A stretch of 64,000 nucleotides of DNA from Flaccisagitta enflata. Its lineage: Eukaryota > Chaetognatha > Sagittoidea > Aphragmophora. Positions 36,189-44,926 of this stretch are shown here, piece by piece. The translations under genes and the position numbers were made by a program. Every line of letters starts with the position of its first letter. Within the stretch, counting starts at the first letter, position 1. The DNA lies in assembly GCA_965153355.1 (NCBI GenBank), contig OZ231127.1, positions 59,148,001 to 59,212,000 on the forward strand. The letters run 5' to 3'. The notes beneath the pieces are model-generated. The model worked only from the letters and a program-made list of their open reading frames with translations. It had not been told where the DNA came from and did no database searches.

Positions 36189-39100
36189 CGTCGTCATCAT
36201 CGTTGTCATCGTCATCGTCATCATCGTCGTTGTCATCGTCATCGTCGTCGTCATCGTCATCATCATCGTCGTCGTCGTCGTCTGTTAGACTCACGTTCCT
36301 GGATTAGTCATGTAATGTATTGAGTATATCGCGTTACTGTTTAGATGGATTGTTATCGCTGTTTATACTTACGCGTATGGTATTACTTAACAAGTGATCT
36401 CTCTTTCGTTCTATTGTCATTCACAGGCCATTCTGTAAGTGTTGCACGCGTCTCGGGTATAGTATATAATTAAGTATCATCCAGTCTCCTCATCTAATCA
36501 TCTACTCCGCGTGGCTACTTAATATCATCTACATCCACCTCACCTCCATCGTCTCTCTCTGCGTCGCTATGTATTAAGCTACACTTTTATCCCAATCTCT
36601 CAACCAGATAGTATCCAATGAATGGCAGATGTATACAGCGATGCGTCTGTCCAAACTCTGATGCAGTATGATTCTCTCTTAAGGTGAGCCCCTAATAGCT
36701 GGTGCTTCGTCCGGTCTTTGTCTGTATATCTCAGGCAAGGACGGCCCCAATGGTCCGCCCTTGGCATTGAGCCTCTTTCTACCACCATAGGTCTGCATTG
36801 AACATTTTGTTCACAGTCAACTCGCTAGTTTCATACCTGCCTTGCCAGTATTGTCGCCATCGCCGGGCATGTCCGCAAAAAGAGGTCCGTCCGGACGCGC
36901 ACCCCCCAGGTGGAAGGATAGGTTTTGGTAGCAAGGCCCTGGAAGTCAAATGGACTGTGCAATCTACTAGATGCAAATCAACTTCGAGTGTTTCAGGGGA
37001 ATTCTTCCGTGGCAAATGGAACACTCACTTCATTCTACTGGTATTCTCGACATCCAGTAGGTGATTACTCTCTCTGGCGCCTCATTCCATACCCTGCCAG
37101 ATATCTTATCTTTGCTTTGACGGCTACCGTCCCAACCGTGGAACGCGAGAGCTGCCTTGTCCGGAAGTAGCGGAAGCTAAGAGAAGGATCCCTCCGGTAT
37201 TTCATCGCTTTTTCTTCTACTCGCATTCGCCGCATCTCTTCTTCTGTAAATACTGTCTACTAGATTAAAGAAAAAGACAAAAACAAAACAAAAATTAAAA
37301 ACTCTAGCATTGTATACCCGATTGAAAACTTTAAATTGAGACGCGTGCTTCACGATTAAAATTGGGGATTCAGAACTTTAATAAAATTTTTATGAAACTT
37401 GCTTCCATCTTGGGGTCCCTCTTTGAATGGCGTGGATACAATTTCCTCATTTCTAACCTCTACTCAACAACCAAATTCAACATATGCAACATTCGGTAGT
37501 ATGTACTTTTTCAAATTAAATGTACATTTTCGGTTTTCAATATGGAGTGGAATTGATCAGGAGTTCAGCAACCCTCTTCAACTTCTCTTCACCTGCACCA
37601 GTGGATCGTAAACTCAACAATCCAGCGTTCAACCAAACTTTGCCATCAGTCCTATTGCGTCTGGAGTGGCAACTTTATCTTCACATACTGACCAGTACTT
37701 CATGGATCCTTATCAGACAGCTCCTGGCACCCTCTTCATTGGCACACCTGGGATACAAATGGATGTCACTGGCCCCCCTGAAGCATCTCAGGTATCTACG
37801 TCTTCCCTTGACAGTCTGAACAGTCATATTGCTTTAGGTGCAGGCACCCCTGCATCTTTACAGGCTAGCCAGATTGTCAGGGATTTCCACTTCCTGAGGG
37901 GGCGTATGGATGTCATTAACCATGCCTATAAAGCGTTTTTACATGGTGTGGCACAAAGATCCCCAGTCCTTAGTGTCATGGGCCTGCCCACAGGTCCATG
38001 GCAACAAGATGGTTCCTCGCATTTTTCAAATTCGTCACTCTCTGGGACTGGGCAGGATTCTTTGGCATTGTCAAGTCCACTGACACAAGTACAGGACATG
38101 TCAAACAACTTGGACTTAATGGCCAGGCAACAAGACTGGATGGCAAGTCTTCTCAAGAGGATGATAGACACATACAATGCCCAGCTTGGGGTGGATCTCT
38201 CACTGGCACCGGTTGATACCTCTGTGCAATATCTCCCTTCTCCCTTGAACCAAGTGCTGATCATCCATTTGCCAGACCAAGCCTTTGATGGCAGCACACT
38301 GGGCAAAACTGAGGAAGAATTTGTCCTAGTACAACGGCAAGTGGGCAACAGAAAAGTCAACATCATCCTCCATCGCGGTTATGAGTATTGCCAGGGTCGT
38401 GGGGTTTTCCATCCTGGACAATCCCAAAGATGGATCTGTCGTCATGCTTGCAGATTCAAGAGCAAAGGCAAACTCATTCTCGTCTCCACCAACAAAGTGG
38501 ACTTTATGGATGGGGCCTCAATCTGCGGACACAGTCACCACAATCACGATCCTTACAGGGAAAAGAACTTGGACTGTCCCTGTCAGCAGTGCAAATTTCG
38601 GAAGGACATGGCCAGCGCCAAGGCCTTTGATCTGACTCCAGAGTCTGCACAGCTCCCTGAGCATGGGCTAGTGGATATCAGGCTCAACAGCCTTGACCTA
38701 TGAGTTCGCCTCTCACTAGGAGCACACATGCTGGAAAATTGGTTCACTCCCTCCATAATACTCTCCTGCATCGTTTATACTTATGTTTTCACTTTGTTTT
38801 TACACCTCATCCCTGAAGATTTGGAATTCGTTCATTTTTACATGTTCTCCATCGTCACTCAAACAGTTATGTATAAATGCAATCATTTTTAGTATTTATG
38901 GGCAATCTTGCATCAAGACCCATAATCTAGTCTCACCATTCTAGATTATCTAGATTGTCCTAAAGTTGGATCTTTGGCTTCAGTGAGTATTGGACCTCAC
39001 GCTCAAGTTCACCTACAAATTGACACTATCGTATTTTCTCCTTTCAAGTTTCTTTGACAGGCGCAATTTCTTGCCGCCGTCCCCCATCGCTGGCAATTAT

Positions 39101-42100
39101 ATCACTTCTTCTCGTCGCTTCAGATTGGGGATCCTTGAATGGAAGAGTGCCTGAAGATTCTATGGCCAAGAATCGACATTTGTGATGTATGGATGTTACT
39201 TTTTGGACCTCCTTTCATGACGATCGAGGAAGTCGAACACACCCAGCAAACATGTTATCCTGGAATCTGGTACCATCTTGAGATAACGACTTTCTTTGGG
39301 AATTGACCTTGAAAAGGAAATAATAATTAAACTCAAGCTTCAAGACTCTGCTTTTGGACAAGTTTTATTGCACCTCAGTTAGCTGCGCCTTCACAAATGG
39401 AGTCGTGGTAGCAAGTAGACTGATAAATAGTAGTGGATCCACATCAAATTTTTAAAGACTGTTTCACTTTCAAGACTGCCTTTGGACGTCAAGTGGGGTG
39501 ATCAACTACTCCAAGTCCATCTCGTCTCATCTCTTCCATCTCGTTTCATATCTTCCATCTCGTCTCATCTCTTCCATCTCACTAAGTAATTAGAGTCTGA
39601 CATTTAGTTTGAAAGAAGGTGAATTTGAAACATTTTTTTTCGGGATTTTTTTGTTATGCACCTAAACTAGGTACAATTTGAGGAGGAAATGCGTCCTTAC
39701 TTGAGAAAACAATCGTTTATTTTCGTAGTATTATGATAAATAAAGTGATAAACCACAGTTTTGAGGAGAGTTTTTGCGATTAAGAAAATCCTCTTTTAAA
39801 GAAAAACTAGAAAGAGTTTCAAGGGTTTGAAGATATCAAACGAAAGAGGAAGAAAGGGAGAATAAACTTGAAAAAAAGAATCGCAAAAAAATTAGTTGTT
39901 ACTACCAATTTAAAGCAACGGAAGTTACGGTTTGTTCAGTTTTTTTAAACATTTGGATACTTTGGGGTGAGCAACAAGCCCGCGAAAATTCTGACTGGTA
40001 TAAGGATAGAGAACTTTTTATTCTCTATCCAACAGCACTAGTCCCCATTTTCGCGGATTTGTTGCTTGGGTGTAGTTAAGTCTTGAAGACAAACTGTCAT
40101 GGTCAAATTTAGTACTAGATTGTCCTTTTGTTCATGCTTTAACCATGCTCCATAGAGCTCTAACAGATGAGGAAAAGGCAGGGAAGCCGTGATTGGCTCA
40201 TGATTTGAAGGTGATATGCTCTCATTGGCCATTCTGCTATTAACCTCCATTGCTCTCAATTTGAAATGGAAACAAAGGGACAATGATGAAGCTGAGAAAA
40301 ATGTTATATTCTTACACAATTTTTACAATGTTATACACTTCTTTCAAACTCGAAACCTTGCTTAAAGTGATAAACCACCAAAACAGTTTTCTTGAAAAAA
40401 AAAATTGTGTCAATACATGCCCTAGTTCAGATTTTAGCAAATGTCATACAGAAAGATAGAAATATTTACTCAGTGCATCTCGTCTCATCTTGTCGCATCT
40501 CGCCTCATCCGTCTCATCTCTTCCATCTCGTCTCACCTCTTCCATCTCGTCTCATCTCATCCAATCTCGCCTCATCCATCTCATCTCTTCCATCTCGTCC
40601 TTCTCGTCCATTTCGTCCATCTCGTCCTTCCTGTCCATCTCGTTGGAATGGATTCTGAATTCTTATGGTCGGGACGACCATCTTCAAAGGGCGTTACCCA
40701 TTCTGGATACAATATGGGCCAGCAACCCCTTGTTGGCCCTCTCAGTAACTTTGGAGAGCATCTGGCGATTAGAAGAACCCCTTGACGCAGTCACGTTTGG
40801 AGGAAGATAAAGGCAAAGTTCCAGAGGCTATCCAAATGGCGTCGATGGGTGCTACACCATGCAATCATGGGCGCAGTCACTCATCTCTTCACGACCTGCC
40901 CACTGGGCAAACCGGAGTCTTTCTCCAGGTGGGCTATGTTCTGTGATCCTCGTCTTTCGTTAGCTGTTATCTTATGGTTCCAGATACTGCGCTCATCTTC
41001 TCCCCCCCCCCTTTTTTCCTTTTTTTGGTGTACGTCTCCACGGCGCCTTGTCACGATTATCAACGGAGGAAAATGGTGGTACGATATCCGTGCGTTTCAA
41101 GTTGAGCCGGCCCAGAAGTAGACGTCTTCACGGTTGCCGTCATCAGTGACTTTACCCTCACGCATCGGTGACTTTACCCTCACGTAACACGTTGACTTTC
41201 ACGGCGAAGATCTCTCAATTCCCAATTCCGTATCATCCGGCATCGTTTGGGTGGCTCCTCCCTCCGCCGGCGTCACGTTCCGCTGGGCTCTCAAACGACA
41301 ACGCTCTTGGTCGGCGTCTCACACTGACTTTGCGCTGTCCGAATGTGGCATCGTCGCTAAAAGATTCACGCGGAGTCCGGTCCACGACGAACTGTAGGAT
41401 GGCTCCTCCCGTTGGTGGCGTCTATCGCTGGGCTCTCATACGACAACGATCTCAGTTGACGTCTGACTTTTTCCCTTCCACATTCATTCTGCAGCGCCGC
41501 CGCGCCGCTGCTGCCTTGCGCTGCCCCATCGGGGGATCGTCGCTTATAGTCACGCATCTTGATGCGCCAGTTTGGGTACTGTCTATCGCGATTCCATTCT
41601 TTAACTCTCCACTTCTCTCCTCATCGAACTCTGCAGTGTCGTAACAATACTTTTACCTAGCCGTGTTATTGATGGTAATCCCAAAGGTTTCCCGTCCTCG
41701 GTACAGCCCTCCTTTCTTTATCATTTATTCTCCGAATTTGTGATTTTATTATCTAAAAGATAACGATGATTAAAATCTCCCCTTTAATCATGACGAGGTT
41801 TATTCTTGCGGCTACATATACATATTGATCATTTGTGAACGACATACGATTTTTACACATTCAAGTTCTTATGGCTTGAGAAGTCATTGTTGATTGGTGA
41901 CACATTTTGTGATTTTATACCTTGATGTTCGCGCTATGATACAGAAGCTTTACGAGTTTATACATTTCTAATCTGGTTTTAGTTTCGAGTTTTACGGTCT
42001 TAGCTATTTACAGTTTCGTTTTGTATCCTCATGTTTTTATTGGGATTTCTCAACTTCAGTAGCCACGCGCAACGCGCTTCTCAATACGTATCTCTAAAAT

Positions 42101-42729
42101 GATTTTTGTTGCCTGGGACGTGCAAATGGCAGGCCCATAGTAGCTGTTAGACTCACGTTCCTGGATTAGTCATGTAATGTATTGAGTATATCGCGTTACT
42201 GTTTAGATGGATTGTTATCGCTGTTTATACTTACGCGCAGGGGCGTATTTGAGCCTAAATTTTAGGGGCAGCAAGCCAAAATCTGTGTCCCAACGAGTCT
42301 TGTGTCCCTATGGTTTTCTATTACTTATGTAGCTAATCATGCAACTAATATCACTTATTAGTATTGCTTTGTCATGTAATTATTGTGTAATCGTATGAAA
42401 GGAAGTCTTGCTTTTCAATAGTGTAAAATGTTTAGTATTTAAACCAAGGATAATGTTTTGTCATATGAAATGTCATAGTTACTGTAAAAGATTTTGCCAT
42501 ATTTGGAGCATGGTAGTTTTTGCATCTTGGGGGATAGGCAGAATCGTTTTCCATCGGAGATTTTTAAGAGAATTCAAATTTTTTGGCAAAAACATGAAAA
42601 TGAGTAATGATTCAGATTGATTTGGTTGCTGAAGAAGGCATCAACCTAGACAACTAAATGAATGGCCGAGGGGATGAATAGGCTTTGAAGATCGATCCCA
42701 TACAGCTGGAAACATTTCAAACCTTTCTA

Positions 42730-42794
<65 letters not shown>

Positions 42795-44038
42795 CTCTCT
42801 CTCTCTCATTTGTGTCCCAATGGGTTTTGTGCCCCAACAAAAAGAGCGTTACTGTTTAGATGGATTGTTATCGCTGGTTATACTTACGCATATGGTATTA
42901 CTTAACAAGTGAATGATCTCTCTTTTGTTCTATTGTCATTCACAGGCCATTCTGTAAGTGTTGCACGCGTCTCGGGTATAGTATATAATTAAGTATCATC
43001 CAGTCTCCTCATCTAATCATCTACTCCGCGTGGCTACTTAATATCTACATCCACCTCACCTCCATCGTCTATCTCTGCGTCGCTATGTATTAAGCTACAC
43101 TTTTATCCCAATCTCTCAACCAGATAGTATCCAATGAATGGCAGATGTATACAGCGATGCGTCTGTCCAAACTCTGATGCAGTATGATTCTCTCTTAAGG
43201 TGAGCCCCTAACACGTCATCGTCATCGTCGTCATCATCATCATCGTCATCGTCATCGTCGTCATCATCATCGTCGTCATCATCATCATCGTCATCATCAT
43301 CGTCGTCATCATCATCGTCATCATCATCGTCATCATCATCGTCATCATCATCATCGTTGTCATCATCATCGTCGTCGTCATCGTCATCATCGTCGTCGTC
43401 GTCGTCGTCATCAACATCGTCATCATCATCGTCGTCGTTGTCGTTGTCGTCATCAACATCGTCATCATCGTTGTCGTCGTCGTCGTCATCAACATCGTCA
43501 TCGTCATCATCGTCGTCGTCGTCGTCGTTGTCATCAACATCGTCATCGTCGTCGTCGTCGTTGTCATCAACATCGTCATCATCGTCGTCGTCGTCGTCAT
43601 CAACATCGTCATCATCATCATCGTCGTCGTTGTCGTCGTCGTCATCAACATCGTCATCATCGTTGTCGTCGTCGTCGTCATCAACATCGTCATCATCGTT
43701 GTTGTCGTCGTCGTCATCAACATCGTCATCATCATCATCGTCGTTGTTGTCGTCGTCGTCATCAACATCGTCATCATCATCATCGTCGTTGTTGTCGTCG
43801 TCGTCATCAACATCGTCATCATCATCATCGTCGTTGTTGTCGTCGTCGTCATCAACATCGTCATCATCGTTGTCGTCGTCGTCGTCATCAACATCGTCGT
43901 TGTCGTCGTCGTCGTCATCAACATCGTCGTCGTTGTCGTCGTCGTCGTCATCATCATCGTTATCATCATCGTCGTCATCATATCGTTATCATCACGTTCG
44001 TCAGTCATCGTCATTATCGTCATCATCGTCATATCATC

Positions 44039-44073
<35 letters not shown>

Positions 44074-44885
44074 GCCGTTATCATCGTTATCATCGTTATC
44101 ATCAAAAGTCATCATCGTCGTCATCATCATCGTCATCATCATCGTCATCATCATCATCGTCGTCATCAACATCGTCATCATCATCATCGTCGTCATCAAC
44201 ATCGTCATCATCATCATCGTCGTCGTCGTCGTCATCAACATTGTCATCATCATCATCGTCGTCGTCGTCGTCATCAACATCGTCATCATCATCATCGTCG
44301 TCGTTGTCATCAACATCGTCATCGTCATCAACATCGTCATCATCATCATCGTCATCATCATCATCGTCGTCGTCGTCATCAACATCGTCGTCGTCGTCAT
44401 CATCATCGTCGTCATCATCATCGTCGTCATCATCATCGTCGTCATCATCATCGTCGTCGTCATCATCGTCGTCATCATCATCGTCGTCATCATCATCGTC
44501 GTCGTCATCATCATCGTCGTCATCATCATCGTCGTCATCATCATCGTCGTCATCATCATCATCGTCGTCATCATCATCATCGTCATCATCGTCGTCATCA
44601 TCATCGTCGTCATCATCATCGTCGTCATCATCATCGTCGTCATCATCATCGTCGTCATCATCGTCATCATCGTCGTCATCTTCATCATCATCGTCGTCAT
44701 CATCATCGTCGTCATCATCATCGTCGTCATCATCATCGTCGTCATCATCATCGTCGTCATCATCATCGTCGTCATCATCATCGTCGTCATCATCATCGTC
44801 GTCATCATCATCGTCGTCATCATCATCGTCGTCATCATCATCGTCGTCATCATCATCATCATCATCGTCGTCATCATCATCGTCG

Positions 44886-44926
<41 letters not shown>

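Larger units (their letters stand above)
36283..43213. mobile_element. LTR-bounded element without visible pol, inserted in the microsatellite
   Basis: Direct repeats at 36283-36697 and 42145-43213 start TGTTAG and end CTAA(T/C)A, an inverted 6 bp as in LTRs. Two bases after the left repeat is TGGTGCTTCGTCCGG (36700), a candidate tRNA primer-binding site because it starts TGG. CGTC flanks both outer ends (possible 4 bp target duplication), though within CGT-repeat DNA. The 5.4 kb interior has no recognisable gag, protease, reverse transcriptase or integrase and no clear polypurine tract. It carries a FLYWCH-like ORF and a nested DNA element. It is best explained as a large non-autonomous LTR derivative. 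Confidence 0.75.

Noticed and set aside
35054-36307. Long poly-Ser, Asp-rich, His/Arg-rich and Met/Thr-rich frames on both strands
   Set aside because: They are translations of a CAT/CGT trinucleotide array, in which every frame on both strands stays open; no start, splice or domain evidence exists.
40038-40319. 93-codon frame perfectly conserved with 58095-58376
   Set aside because: The conservation covers the entire 896 bp mobile element, not the frame alone, so it reflects recent transposition rather than coding selection.
41168-41644. 158-codon plus-strand frame in the LTR-bounded element
   Set aside because: No domain, two diverged DNA repeats run through it, and composition is unlike the coding exons nearby.
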